Source: Atriophallophorus winterbourni
Lineage: Eukaryota; Platyhelminthes; Trematoda; Plagiorchiida; Microphallidae
NCBI GenBank assembly: GCA_013407085.1
Contig: JACCGJ010002760.1
Location: 34,095 to 98,094, forward strand
Length of the DNA stretch: 64,000 bases
Reading direction: 5' to 3'
The notes under the pieces are model-generated. The model saw nothing but the letters and a program-made list of their open reading frames with translations, ran no database searches and was not told where the DNA came from. Shown here piece by piece: positions 33,100 to 45,680 of this stretch. The number at the start of each line of letters is the position of its first letter. Within the stretch, counting starts at the first letter, position 1. The position numbers and the translations under genes were made by a program.

Positions 33100-35640
33100 T
33101 TCCTTTCTAAATTTGATGTCGACGAATATTGCTTTGGATGATGTTTGAGGATTTCGGAATAACCGTCGTACGGAGGTTCACGAGGTATTTGTACTTCGTC
33201 CTCACTGACCAACACATGAGAACAGGTAGATCACTCTAATGGGATATACGGTGCATTGCTCTGTTGACGCAGTTGTCGTCGTATGTTCTGATTGGGCTCC
33301 GTGTCTGACGTCGGGCTTTGGCTTTTTGACCATAGTGATAGACACTCGCCACCTCCTGAACTTCCTTGATCATTGCTGGCCATACGAAACGCGTGCGATT
33401 AGGCCTTCGGTTTCGGCACTACTGGTCATGGTGTACCTGTCGTTGTGTCGCGGATTATGTTCCGCATGTACCGTCTAAGGAGAGTTGTTTGCTCTTCACA
33501 TTGGTGTTGCACAATTGCTCGTGGACGTTATTACGCTTGCTCTGAAGTTTATCCAGTTCCCTCCGAGCAACTGTGGGGCTGACATTGATGGGGTCAATGG
33601 AAGATCGGACAAGTAATCAGCAACCTCCTTTTTTGAATCCAGGAAGATAATTAATTTTCGGCGTGTACTGCGGGATGTAGTTCAATTATCGTATTTCACG
33701 TGGATTGTACTTGGCAGAAGCAGAGGATAGCGCGTAGGTCAATGGATGTTATATATGAGTATCTCAAATTTATGTCGTTCCAACAAGTGACTAATGTGTC
33801 TAATACTGAAATACTGCCACATATTCACGACCAAACGTGCTATACGTTTGCTCTGCTGGTTATAGCTTCTTTGAAATCAACGCAACTCGTACTAAGTTGA
33901 CGTTCTTTATTTAAGATACCATGCAACCTAGAGCGACATATAATGCATCTGTTGATCGACGTGTGTCAGCAACATCATTTGGACTATTTTCTTCTTGATT
34001 TTCTCGAAAGCATATCTACTTGACTCGTTTATTCGGAAATGATTTTTGTCCAGATTCAGTAGGTCCGTTAGGGGTTAACATATATCTAAACACTTTGGGA
34101 TGAAACCACGATAGTACTTGAAAATGCCAACAAACCCATGCAGCTTGAAGAAGAAGAAGAAAGAAGAAGAAAAATGGCTTTATTCGAGTACACGAATTTT
34201 CAGCGACACTGATAATTCGAGCACAAAATAAAATGTACATTTTTTTAAAAAAGACATGTCAAATAAGGATGATCCTACTTCAGTTATTTTACTGTCAGTT
34301 TCTTCCTCGAATCGAGAATAACTTTTGTATGATCAACCAAATATCGAGCCAGGTAAGGAATAAAAGAATTTTTGAACTTCTCAGTTCTTGCATACGGGAT
34401 GATATGTTGACTACGCGTAGCTGGGAACGATCTTCAAGCCACAAGGACCTTATGCAGTGAGTGTGCATTATCAGACGATATGACTCTGACCAATCTGTCA
34501 CATTCACGAAAGTGGCGTTCAACGATCATATCACGAATTAACTCGGTAGAGGAAGAGCTCAATCTTGAAATTAATTTGATTCCTCTTCTGATCATCACAA
34601 AATCCTTTTCAAAAAGAGCAGGAAAAATTATAAGGGATGCTTAGAATAAAATGGGAACAATGCAAGAAAAAAACAAAACATCTAACTACATCAGGAGGAA
34701 CAGCTAGAGAATGCAGGCGTAAGGCGTAAAATTATAACCTTCTAACCTTCAACTACTGTGCAGTCACATGGTCGGTCCATTTTGAGACTCTGTGATAAAA
34801 TGACGCCAAGATACTTGGAACGCGCGCTTCTGCTGAAGTTCGAGCCATGGAAGAAAATCGTGGGAATTCCTTGAAGCAGAGTTTTACGACGCTGACCAGC
34901 CAAATTTGGTGTGACAGTCATGCGATGGAAAGCTTGTAATAGCGCCAACTTTATTACTGAGGGGTGAAATACCCTATGAGTTGACGTAATGACTGAAAAA
35001 ATTGAAGGAATTCTATACGAGTTGCGTCTTGGAGGGTTTGGTGACCACTCAGATATGGTGTAAGCGTTCGAACAGTTGTTTGGTGTGTTGTAGGTGTTCC
35101 CTGTGGGGACAATTAGCAAACAGGTTGTCGTCAATAAAGACAAAGGCTAAATATAATCCATACGTAACCTGGTCCATGAAACGTTTGTACAGCGTTCTGT
35201 AGTCCAATAGGCATGCATTAAACTTGGAGACCAATTGATGTGGTCACTGCAGTTTTGGCATGTCGACTGAGTGAAGCAGAATTTGGATGATATGCACGAA
35301 CAATATATTCCATGCTGAACACTAGCTTATGATGCATGAGATGGAGAAATGGATAACTATCCATGTTGGTTAGCTTATTTAGAGCTCTATAATCTCCGCA
35401 TGGTCTCTAGTTTTTGCCTTTAAACTTAGGAACCATTTGTAGTGGACTCGCCATCGTACTGTTGGGACGGCAGATAATTTTCGTTTGCTACATATGCTCG
35501 AATTAGCCTTTGGTGATTTTGAGCTTATCTGGGACTAACTTCATTGGTTTACTAAGTCATGTGTTCCCTGTAGATATTTCCTTGTGGTTGACATCATGCT
35601 TTACGTCTGAAATCTGGTAGTTGAGACATCTGGTAGGGAT
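33100..35640 (-). pseudogene. Ty3/Gypsy LTR-retrotransposon pol remnant
   Basis: Reading leftwards: MASPLQMVPKFKG and CGDYRALNKLTNMDSYPF (reverse transcriptase start, 35,350-35,460), RFMDQVTYGLYLAFVFIDDN (active-site FIDD, about 35,100-35,180), then GISPLSNKVGAITSFPS (about 34,920-34,980). After an insertion come GFVGIFKYYRGFIPKC (about 34,090-34,150), RNase H pieces (STFGREYVAV near 33,840) and IDPINVSPTVARRELDKLQS (about 33,545-33,600), then integrase-like RFVWPAMIKEVQEV (about 33,360-33,400). Many stops. Order and motifs fit Ty3/Gypsy, possibly the CsRn1 group known from flukes. No LTRs were found. Confidence 0.75.
34160..34880 (-). mobile_element. Insertion inside the Gypsy remnant
   Basis: Splits the Gypsy frame between its post-active-site region and GFVGIFKYYRGF. 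The inserted piece reads SARSKYLGVILSQSL, typical of a non-LTR reverse transcriptase thumb, and ends leftwards in a TTC-rich tail (34,148-34,172). This fits a truncated LINE insertion, but its family is unclear. Confidence 0.5.
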
Positions 35641-36990
35641 ACTCCTGTCTTACTAACTTTCTCCTTACCCTTGACGATTGGACTCGAGCAGTATATGCTG
35701 GGGAAATTATATATCTATGTTACCTCGATATATCGAAAGCATTTGACCGTGTAAACCACAGTATTCTCTTGCAGAAGCTTAAACGTTGTGGTATCACTGG
35801 CAGTCTTTTAGCATGGTTAGAAAATTACCTGACTGATCGGTTTGTTCAAGTTTCTGTGGACGGTGCTCTATCGAAGTCGGTAGCCGTGACAAGTGGAGTG
35901 CCTCAGGGATCCGTCATCGGACCAATCCTCTTCGCGCTTTATGCTAACGACATACCAGCTCTCATCAAATGCAAGATCGTACTGTTCGCGGACGATATAA
36001 AAGTTTGGTCTAAGATAAGTAAGTCGGAATACTGCGAACTGCTCCAGAAGGATCTGGACAACCTCCAGGCTTTGTCCCTAAAAAATCGCATATTTTTCAA
36101 TTTCCAAATGTGTCACATGTTAAACATTGGCAAATATGTGCAGTACCAGTATTTTCTTGGAACACAGCCTCTCATGGACCATGGAACAAAGGGACTTGGG
36201 CGTGTTAATAAGCAACACCCTAGGGATGTCGAGCCACTGCAACTACGTCTATCGCAAAACATCACAGAAATTGTCACTCCTAAAGAGAATTTTCGGTAGG
36301 TTCTCAAAACAGACAATTACCTGTATTATAAATACGTACATCAGGCCCACGATGGAATATGCGGTTCAAGCATAGTCGCCATGTTGCGACTTTGCAACGA
36401 ATATATCATCGAGCTACCAAACTTTCACTGGACTCAGCCGGAAACCCTACAATGAGCGAATCAAAACGCTAAATTTATTTGATTATCCACGTCGTCGTCT
36501 CCGAGGGGATTTGATTCTGGTTTACAATATTTTGAATACTGAAAATCACCCTCTACAATGCTTATTGAATCTACGGAGCTCGCATAATACAAGAGCTCAC
36601 ACACTTACTCTAACTGTCCCTCACTCGAGACTAAATTGCAGACGACATTTTTTTGCCGTTCGAGTTTGTTTTACTTGGAACAATCTGCCAGATAATGTTG
36701 TGAACTCACCAAACCAGCAAACTTTCAAGAGAAGCCTTGATGCCTATTTGACCCTAAACCCGTGCATTGAAGAAAACTATACATCTTAACACCATATACC
36801 TACATTTGTTATCCCACAAATCGAAAACAATTTCTGCCCTTGGATATTTACTTGATTTTTGAACTGCCCAGTAAGCAATCTAATCCCATTTTTGCTTGTT
36901 ATATTATTCGTTGTTGTCATATTATTCTGTGGTTTTTTGTAAAGCTATATGCTTTTTAGACCATTAAAATTGAATTGAATTGAATTGAAT
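35640..36990 (+). pseudogene. LINE family A copy, 5' truncated, frameshifted ORF2
   Basis: Starts abruptly at CLTNFLLTLDDWTRAV in the Gypsy remnant and continues with YLDISKAFDRVNHS, CGITGSLLAWLENYLTDR, SGVPQGSVIGPILFALYAND and FADDIKVW (35,640-36,120). A frameshift near 36,150 moves to the frame at 36,127-36,375, and another leads to 36,511-36,789 (FAVRVCFTWNNLPDNV). The 3' UTR ends with (TTGAA)n at 36,968-36,990, as in the 16.7-19.8 kb copy. Confidence 0.85.
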
Positions 36991-37440
36991 CATCCACAAA
37001 GAGAGACATATGGACTGTGACACGTTTGGGATGGACGTTGAGGTAGACCAGAGAGCACCGGACCAAGCACAGAAACTTGTGAGACATAGCTAGTTGCATA
37101 AATCACAACGTGTTTCGCACAATTGACTGCCGCTTACATTTAGGATTGCAGGTGTGATTCCGTCAGCCACGGGGACTTGTTGATATTCAACATTCATTTG
37201 TGGAGCAGCATTATTTCAGAATTGGCGCATATATCACTTATAGTCTCCGGCACCATTGGTGCTGAATATTCCGACGGAACTAGGCATTCTTGTGGGTAAA
37301 ACTCGTGAATAAAAACTGGCTAGAGCGTTAGACGTTTCCAACACAGAATTAATTAGTCTGTTATCTATCATGATCGAAAATACACCAGGTTTCAACTTCG
37401 TAGTATTGTTAACAGTCAATTTGGAAGAATACCGTGTTTA
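36990..37440 (-). pseudogene. LINE fragment, linker and domain B region
   Basis: 37,240-37,419 reads KLKPGVFSIMIDN then ALASFYSRV, matching RVKPGVAALKTCD and AQFFSTV between endonuclease and reverse transcriptase in family A. Nearer 37,050, SVLGPVLSGL marks domain B. The intervening part is missing. Confidence 0.6.
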
Positions 37441-38600
37441 TGTAATGATGATTATGTCCGCTGAGTAGTGTGAGCATTTAACGGTTAACTCCGATAATGT
37501 GCTCGAAAGGCCTTTGTATATAAACATCTTATAAAGTTTGTAGTGTTCAAATCATGATAGGTTTTCAATGGGCCGAATCAGTTTGCTTAGGAATGCTCAC
37601 GATTTATGGAGCTATCGCATGATATTCAGTTTGAACCGCATCAATAGGCGTTCGAGGGTCGGAGCTATCAGTTTGCCTGCTTCCATCGATTATCCTGGGC
37701 AAGCTCACCTTGACGTATTGCGGTGGGTTTCTTCCATTAGCTTTCCGTTCACGATCGATACTATTGGTCATTTTGGTTGTCAACAAGGTTCGGTATAAAG
37801 GGCTAGGACCTTGTCTTTTATCGTCGACAGACCGCAATATCGCAATAGCATCCACAAGTATGGCATTTTTAATACCGAATGTTTCGGCTAGGTATTTCTA
37901 CTGTTTGTGAATGTGATCAGACGTTTCTGATAAAGGTAATTCAGCAGCAAATTCCAGAACGCTTACGTGTACAAAACCTTTGAAGTATATTCTTCTCGAG
38001 ATTGCTTCGATGACATTTGCCCTCCCCATAGTCGATCCGCATGGATACAACACTGGTCACCTCTTAGAAGGTAAGCATCTGAAGGTAGGTTTTCCACATC
38101 CTCCGCAGATTGCAGCGTTATTCCTAAAAGGTCATGCCATTCAGAAAAGTCATTCTTGGCTTAGCTCCGTACAGCGTTTCCTGTGAAGGGTAGATAAAAT
38201 TAACATCAAGGTTTATGCCCGCAGTTTTGGGTCGGTCTTTTAAGATACGGTTTTGCTGGGTCCTTTCTTGTTTCCATTAAGTTGAATAGTCACTCATCCT
38301 GGAAAACACGTACCATTTAGTCACCATCTGCGTGGTTGTCTGGGCAAATGTTGCCCTGTTTGTTGATAATGGATTTTTTATAGTTTCTTTGGTAGTAGCA
38401 ATCGTGCTTTCATGACGATTTTATGAGTTCATTCTGTTTTATACAGGATTGCAGTCCATCTTGACGCGTCTAAATTTCATTCTCTAGGACCGATTGTAAT
38501 ATGCTTGAGACCAATCGTGTATTCATAATGCAAAGAAATTGGAGTGCAAAATATATTCCAATCGATTGCTGACTCCTACAAGCCCCGTGTTTGAAAATTA
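37441..38600. other. No firm gene; possible zinc-knuckle remnant
   Basis: Minus strand near 38,090-38,130 reads AAICGGCGKPTFRC, which resembles a Gag zinc knuckle, and an 83-codon minus ORF lies at 37,604-37,855. Identity is not established; a degraded LTR element is one possibility. Confidence 0.3.
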
Positions 38601-38609
38601 GCCAGTGAG

Positions 38610-39942
38610 TTGGTGAGAACACCGGAATATGAAGTCAGATGGGTGAACCAGCGCATCTTCAACATTCGTTGCAAGCAGCGCGGCGTAATAACAGGGGATC
38701 CGGTGGTAATACATCCGGATAATTCTCGCAAATGGACAAAGGCGGCAGCCAGCTCATCCAAAGTGTTTTTGAAACAAATGATCCACCGGGTCAATGAAAC
38801 GCTATTGGCCGCTAGATCGAAAGCCTCGAGAATGATGCCGAAACCGCGAGTTGAATTATCCGAAGCGGATTTCTGCAGAATATGTGGAAAACACGCGGAG
38901 GTTTTAGCCACACAAACGGAGCGAATAGGCGAAAGACAAAACCGTAAGTACAACAAGTTATTTGAGTTTTATAATAAACGTTCTTCAGTTAAATCTAATA
39001 AGTCGTCATCTAACAACCAGCAATTTAGTGCTTTGACTAACGGTATGGTAACGGTAATTTTGAACTAAAGCGACTATTTAGACAAGGTTGGGGTACACTT
39101 ATCCGAAGGCCCTTATGAACGGATAGATAATGCTAAAATGATAAGGGTAATAAATAACAGCAAAACGGTAGTCTATAAGTATTTGCGTGGCGTTTAGGAT
39201 AGTTTGGGAAAGGGCTTGTGGTATAAACTGTATCCCAAGTCGACTCTAACTCCTAGGTTCTACGGCCTACCTAAAATACATAAAGGCATTCCAGCAACCA
39301 GAAATTTAGTGCTTTGAGTAACGGTAAAGTAACGGTAACTTCGAAAAAAGCAACCATTTAGACAAGGTTGAAGTACACTTATCCGAAGGCGCTTATGCAC
39401 GGATAGATAATGGTAAAATGAAAAGGGTAATGAATAACAGCAAAACGGTAGTCTCTAGCAATTTGCCTGGCGTTAGGTAGAGTTTGGAAAAGGGCTTGTG
39501 GTATAACCTGTATCGCAAGTCTACTCTAAATCTTAGGTTCTACGGCCTACCTAAAATACAAAAAGGCATTCTAGCAACCAGCAATTTAGTGCTTTGAGTA
39601 ACGGTAATTTTGAACAAAAGCGACTATTTAGACAAGGTTGGGGTACACTTATCCGAGGGCCATTATGAACGGACAGATAACGGTAAAATGAAAAGGGTAA
39701 TGAATAACTGCAAAACGGTAGTCTCTAGGTATTTGCGTGGCGTTAAGGAGAGTTTGGGAAAGGGCTTGTGGTATAACCTGCATCCCAAGTATACTCTAAA
39801 TACTAGGTTCTACGGCCTACCTAAAATACATAAAAGCAACCCTGTAAGAACTATCGTCGACGGTATCCGATCACCTGCGCAGGAGTTAGCTAGACATTTG
39901 GTTTATTTGTTCAAACCTTTAGTCGGTTATACAGCGTTATAA
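38610..39942 (+). pseudogene. Penelope-like element copy 1, with triplicated segment
   Basis: A 5' frame (38,610-39,068) with FCRICGKHAEV and a basic stretch leads into VTVILN at 39,050 and a Penelope reverse transcriptase start: DYLDKVGVHLSEG, then GLWY, RFYGLPKIHK. This roughly 280-bp segment occurs three times (aatttag marks at 39,022, 39,303 and 39,583). Only the third copy stays open (39,610-39,942) and reaches TIVDGIRSPAQELARHL and FKPLVG. The remainder of the reverse transcriptase and any GIY-YIG domain are missing. Confidence 0.75.
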
Positions 39943-40384
39943 ATAAAAAGCGTGCCATTCATAAATGTCAGTTCCGTTCCCAAAGGTTTTCACAATGTTT
40001 TATTAAAAATGTTTACCGGCGGCGCTAAACACATTCTGGTGATGAACGCACTAAAGAGCGTTAACGGAGATGGATGTGACTTTTTCAAATGAACGTGTGA
40101 GAAACTGTGGTTTGCTGAGGTGCAAATCTACAAGCATTAATGTTGTGATTGCCAAAACTATTGTTCTCGTTGTTGTTGTGCAAAATGCTTCCTCCACTGG
40201 AATTTTATTGCGCGGCAAGATGGTGAATAACATTCCAATACAAAAGGTCAGCATCATGCGATACGTGCGGAAATAAGCGTGATTGCTTTGTGTAACACTT
40301 TAGACTCTCACATAGATATTGATCTGGTTCTATTCTAGCAATGGAACAAGAGTAAAGAATAATATCCTGTGTGAGTAGCTGTTC

Positions 40385-41430
40385 AGCTGTTCTAATCGGA
40401 ACTTTCTAATGCTAAACAAAGATTGTTGGAGAAAGGATGGAATTTCTGCAAAAGCAAGAACTTTCTAAAGGCTAAGGATCACATCCCCTGTATTGATGAA
40501 TTACTAAATGCACTTACCAATAAACAGTAACACGCGGTAAGAAAACTGTATCGCTGGTGTCATCAAAAACAAGGAACAAGGCGATGCAAACCTTGATTCA
40601 CACGAATGACAAGCACTTCTTACGCTGAAACAAGATACAAATATAGCCATTACAAAGGGTGACAAAAGTAAAGTAACGGTAATTTTGAACAAAAGCGATT
40701 ATTTAGACAAGGTTGGGGTACACTCATACGACGGCCGTTATGAACGGATATATAATGGCGAAATGAAAAATGTAATGAATAACTGTAAAATGGTAATCCC
40801 TATGTACTTAATTAGCGTTAAGTAGAGTTTGGGAACGGGCTTGTGGTATAACCTGTATTCCAAGTCTACGCTAATTAAAAGGTTCTACGTCCTACTTAAA
40901 ATAAATAAAGAAGGCATTCCTGTATAACCTATCGTCGACGGTATCCGATCACTGGCGCACGAGTTAGCTAGACATCTGGTTTATTTGTTCAAACCTTTAG
41001 TCGGTTTTACAGACTCGTTCATCAATAACGGATATGAATTTGCAGCACGCTTAATGTCGGTAAAAATTGATGACGATGAAATAACGGTTAGCTTTTATGT
41101 GAAAGCCTTGTTCAACAACGTCGATACACCAAGTTCGTTAGATCTGATGTCAGTTTGTCAGATCGCACAAAATTGAGCGTCCAGCAAATTATTAACGTCG
41201 TATCGATCTGCCTATGCATGAACCACTTCGTATTTAATGAGCAATTATATAGACACAAAGAAGGGTTGGCAATGGGTTCACCGATATGTCCAGTACTTGC
41301 GAACATGTATCTGGAGCATTTCGAGACCAAAGCCCTTAACAATGAAGTGTTAAACCAAAAATAAGGTGTCGCTATGTTGATGACATATTTGTTATTATCA
41401 GATCATCCAGGTTGCTTTGCTGGACACTTG
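40385..41430 (+). pseudogene. Penelope-like element copy 2, degenerate
   Basis: Reads LSNAKQRLLEKGWNFC and DHIPCIDELLNAL, then DYLDKVGV again near 40,700, LFKPLVGF (40,985), VSFYVKALFNNV (domain A with the catalytic Asp changed to Tyr), HKEGLAMGSPICPVLANMYL (41,260-41,320) and the active-site box CRYVDDIFVII in another frame near 41,365-41,400. Multiple stops and shifts. Penelope elements encode a reverse transcriptase related to telomerase and often carry hammerhead ribozymes in their terminal repeats; none was seen next to this copy. Confidence 0.8.
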
Positions 41431-42039
41431 TTCGAGCAGTTAATTCTGTGTTTGGTTTAGTTAGACGATTTTTACACACCAGGAATGTTTTCATCATTCA
41501 GGATCGATATCGCCTCTGGCGTCAATGATTTGCACATTTCGCATGACACATGTAGGAACGGTTGCGACACGTGACAGGTTTGACTTTACCACTGACGACT
41601 GTCTTGCAGACGATGCATGTTTCGCAAACATCAGATCGCGTCATGTTAACTGGGCCAACCAAGTTTACAAATCAGAGCACAAAAATCGATACGCGCGGGG
41701 TTGGCTGTGTTGTGTTGTTTGGGGTTGACGGAAAGTGACGAGTTGTAGGAATATTTCGTCACCCGATTTATACGCGAATTTTTCAGCCCGCCCCGGAAAT
41801 CATCCTGTTCAAAATCTACTTAATCCTATGCTCCTTACTGGGACAAGAAATCATTCAATGGCCTTAATCGTTCTAAATTCACGACTGACTGTTTTTCAAG
41901 TATCCGGTCATCCAGATGCCAAGATATTTCCATGATATGTACCACTCAATCGTGTGACTGCCAAGTTCGTATGAGAACGGAAAGGGTTTCCCAAATTGCC
42001 AAATTCTGCGGATGTTGAAAGATATGTTGTTTAAAGGAC

Positions 42040-42870
42040 TACTGGTGCAGCACATTTCGGTCTAAATTGAATGTGTAACGTTAGATGTTGGAGTGTTACA
42101 AGTTAAACAAACACGGACAGAATAAAATTACATTATACAGTTCAATAGTACTGTATACTCGTACGTCATTCTGTTCATCCTTGTATAGGATGATTTGATA
42201 TATCGAATAGATTTTGTATGTTAGAATCGCGGTTCCTCATACTCATCGACGGATAAAGAAGAACAAATTGTGGTGAGCTATCGCCCCATTACGGCTTGAT
42301 TGAAATCAGCCAATCCCAGCATGGCCATTCGCTTTTGATATGGGATGTGCTGCATCCCATCAACTAGCTTCATGCTTCGGTGGTTCATTCTATCTAGTAA
42401 TCCAATGGCTTTTCAAAGCCACGGTGGGATCATGTACTCTAACGTTGGATGGATGTAAATAAGTAATTTAGTAATTAATTCAGTAATGCGTGGAAGTTAT
42501 TTTGGGAGAACCATCCAACTATACTCCTAAGCATTCCCAAGATACGACATGCCCAATTGAAGACAATGGCATTTTGGGTTCGGATTATTAGTAATCCAGA
42601 TACCAATGATCTTTCTCAGTAGTTCTCCATGTAAGGTTTTTATGGTTAAGATTATATGAGTGCTCGTATTGCCGGCCAAGTTGTAACATTTTAAATTTGC
42701 GTTTGTTGAAAGGCATCAGATCCATTTGAGACCAGAGATACTGAGCATACAACTGCTTTTTCAACATTGAACAATATTCAATGGATCAGATTTCCTTCAT
42801 TATTTTTCTGGCATTAGCAAAACGTACCATCTTGCATGGTAATACTTGGGAAACATCATGTATAACAAGA
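42040..42870 (-). pseudogene. Degenerate LINE C-terminal half
   Basis: 42,240-42,480 reads YIHPTLEYMIPPWL, LLDRMNHRSMKLVDGMQHIP and YQKRMAMLGLADF, matching the RP.LEY..QAW, RVQRRATKLV and YEERL..L.L series of CR1/Jockey ORF2s. 42,100-42,180 matches the region downstream. Stops throughout. Confidence 0.65.
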
Positions 42871-43818
42871 AAAGGATAGGCCAGGGCGCTAAAACTTGAT
42901 GGAGGCCGCTGGTGACATTGATGGATTTTGACATACAGCCCTCAATGCAGTCTCGCACATGCTGTTATGTGAGATAATCTCACAACAATCACCAAAACCA
43001 TGCTAATGAAAAGTGTATACACTAATTGAGGAAATGTTTGTGAGAGTGCAGATTACGAGTCTTGGCCAAATTGTCCAGGATGTTTTACAGTTGGTAGAAT
43101 AAATGAAATAAGAAAACGCCTTTTGAATCTACGCACATATGCAAAGCCACTGCATAAATTCTTTTGGAAGCATAACATTCATAACATTGATTGTCTACGT
43201 TTAGCTTATTTCGTAGCACCGTGTCCATGATAATTTAAACAATTATGTTACTCATGAGTAAACGTACGTTTGAAAAATTAAATTCCTGAAATTTATTAAA
43301 CGTTACCAGTGCAAATGTTTTGACAGCTTGAGGATTGGTAAAAAATAATCATATTATTAGGAACAAGTTTCGCTGTTAACCTTGTAAACGGTCGAGGCTG
43401 GAAAACATCGGAGAATAGTTTATCAATCAGAGAGAGAGATAGCGAGGCGACACATTTTGATGATCTAATGAACAAACAACTTCGTTCAATTCTTTTTAAA
43501 TGTAACTCACCGAAAGTGAGAAACAACGTTTGATTAGGTAATAAAAACATGTAAGCGGTTCTTTGTGTTGGGTGAATATGAAAAGCGTATAATGTTACAG
43601 GTTAGAAAGCTCATCCATTTTTCATACTTCTGTAGCAATAAAAGGCTTGAATGAAGCACATTAGAGAAATATCAAAGTATCTGGGTATGTAGAAATCAGA
43701 AAAATGGTTGCTTGCGTCTTCAACTATGCATACTACATACTATAAAAAATCTGTAGAATTTTATTACGATTCCCACGGATGTGTTTGCTAAAGATACTCA
43801 ACACATTCAATCACTCGT
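42871..43818. other. No gene recognised
   Basis: AT-rich stretch with only short ORFs, none with a motif. Confidence 0.4.
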
Positions 43819-44165
43819 TTGTGTGACTATACCGGGCAAGCTGGGACACCATGGTTGTATAAAACATATCTCCACTCGATAGGACGTACCGTTAGGCAAC
43901 CAAAATGTCTACCGGATTGCATAAACCGACTTGACATACTCAGACTGCGTAATCTCGAGAGTACGTGCATACGAGGTGTTGGCCTATTCCTGATATACCG
44001 AATAATCCATAGGACCTCCCCGACACCTATTCAAATTTAGTTCCATCTCCCGACGCGCAATCACAATCTGACACTTCACTTAACACATTCTTCATTAAGT
44101 TGCCGCGAGAACGTCCAATTGAATTTTAATGGTGTTAAAAGCATATAGCGTTACAAAAACCACAG
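43819..44165. pseudogene. Two LINE tail fragments meeting head-on
   Basis: Plus strand 43,860-44,115 carries a C-terminal ORF2 piece (NRLDILRLRNLES, GLFLIYRIIHRTS). At 44,118 a minus-strand family A 3' terminus begins (one TTGAA-type unit, then CCATTAAAA and CTATATGCTTTT). Confidence 0.6.
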
Positions 44166-44389
44166 AATAATATGAGCATTCTCTCCTTTCGATAATGGAT
44201 AACACGATGCCAGACCATATTCAAAATAATGATTGATATGCTAGCTATAGAATATCTTAAGTTTATCACGAGTAAACACTGAAAAAGATTGTCAAATTGG
44301 CCAAAACATTCGATTATAGACAAGTGTTTTCGGAATGAATCCTGACTGGTCTTCAATGAGTCCGACATGTGTTATTGTGTTTGTTGGCC

Positions 44390-45114
44390 ATCAATTCGCG
44401 TGCGTAGGTAAATGCTTTCTGTTATCGTTCAGAACGCATGCTTCAGAAGCAGAGCAAAGAAAATGCCGGAAAGCGTGGGAGCATGAACAAATTCTTGTTT
44501 GACGCATCGGCGAATTTCAATGGCTTTGGAACCGGAACCGCTAAAATGGGCTGAGCCTTTCATGCCTAAGTGAAACTTATTAACGCGTTTTGGCATTCTT
44601 TGGGGGGCAGCATATCAGATCAGGCATTTTGAAAAGACCCTGCCTGCTGTCGTATACGAATGACTTCGTTAAATCAATAGAAACAGGCTATAGTGGCATA
44701 CGCTGTTTCCGACCCTTTTCTTGAAGTTGTCTCAAATAGAATATCGTGTCAATGAGATTCGAAGTAAAGTTTATCAGCTAAAACTAATAGTCTGATCTGT
44801 AATACTTCAGCAAACAATTTGGCTACAACATTCAGAAGGGAGATTTCACTGTAATTGTTGAACCCGCCTCTATCACCCTTATTCCTACATAACATATTGA
44901 ACATAGTGCCTCGCATCTGTTGTGGGACACAATGCTCCTGCCAGCACTGAAGAAGCAAACGGTAAAGTGTTTGTAATAATGCAGCTCTACAGGATTTGAA
45001 GAGCTCAAGTGAAAATGCCTCGTCACCAGGGTCCTTCTCATTCTCTAAGCGGTCGATTGCCATATTGAGCTCATGAATATTAGGGGGAGTATCTAGATGT
45101 TTAAAAGTCGGCAA
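44390..45114 (-). pseudogene. RTE-like LINE reverse transcriptase fragment
   Basis: The 121-codon ORF at 44,749-45,114 reads LLLQCWQEHCVPQQM, LCRNKGDRGGFNNYSEISLL and VVAKLFAEVLQIRL, close to the copy at 29,940. Further left (44,420-44,540) sequence matching the RRGVKQGCILAP...FGIFFALLLK segment follows with an intervening deletion. Confidence 0.75.
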
Positions 45115-45599
45115 CCGTCCCGTTGCTAGAGTAGGGAGAGGAAAAGTGCTCTGTTCATCTTTTCATCTGCTGAGTTTTCTCAAAAATCGGGTTACCCGAT
45201 GCAGACTTAATGGGATCCGTTTTAAGTATGTTTCGACCAATGGCAATCTTGATCCCATCATACATTCCGTGAAAATTTCCAGTATCCGCAGCTTTTGGGA
45301 TACTAAGGCTAATATCACGCAACGTCTAATCGCAGAGCGCTCCGTGTGGCTAGGAATCGGTTCATGTTTCTAATAATGATGAAGAAATAACCGGGCGTGG
45401 AACTATGAAAAGCACAAAATGGCACATGGGATAGATAGTGTCAGGTTGCCCAAGTAAGTGCTATTATATTACGGTAATTGCGATTGACGTTGTGAGGATT
45501 CGGGAGAACTATGAGATTATCTTACTCTTTTAAATGTTCAAAAATCAATTTATGAATGACCGCTCGAACTGTCAAGATCATTATTGGTCAAGCACGCTC

Positions 45600-45680
45600 A
45601 CGTCCCCATCTCTTACACTCCACTACCGGTTTTTGGCTGTTTACCTCATCAGGTGATGACAGTAAGATGAGGTTCAGTGA
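45600..45680 (-). repeat. Decayed hammerhead-repeat copy
   Basis: Minus strand reads TTACTGTCATCACCTGATGA then GGTAAACAGCC, AAAAACCGGTAGTGGAGTG. CTGATGA (45,652-45,646) and the CCGGT block are kept, but GAAA is AAAA and stem II is reduced to GG/CC. Flanks match the 20,061 fragment, and the core matches 6,868-6,909. Confidence 0.6.

Noticed and set aside
37604..37855. 83-codon minus ORF as a Gag or protease gene
   Set aside because: No protease active site or clear Gag motif; the nearby CGGCG knuckle-like string is too weak alone.
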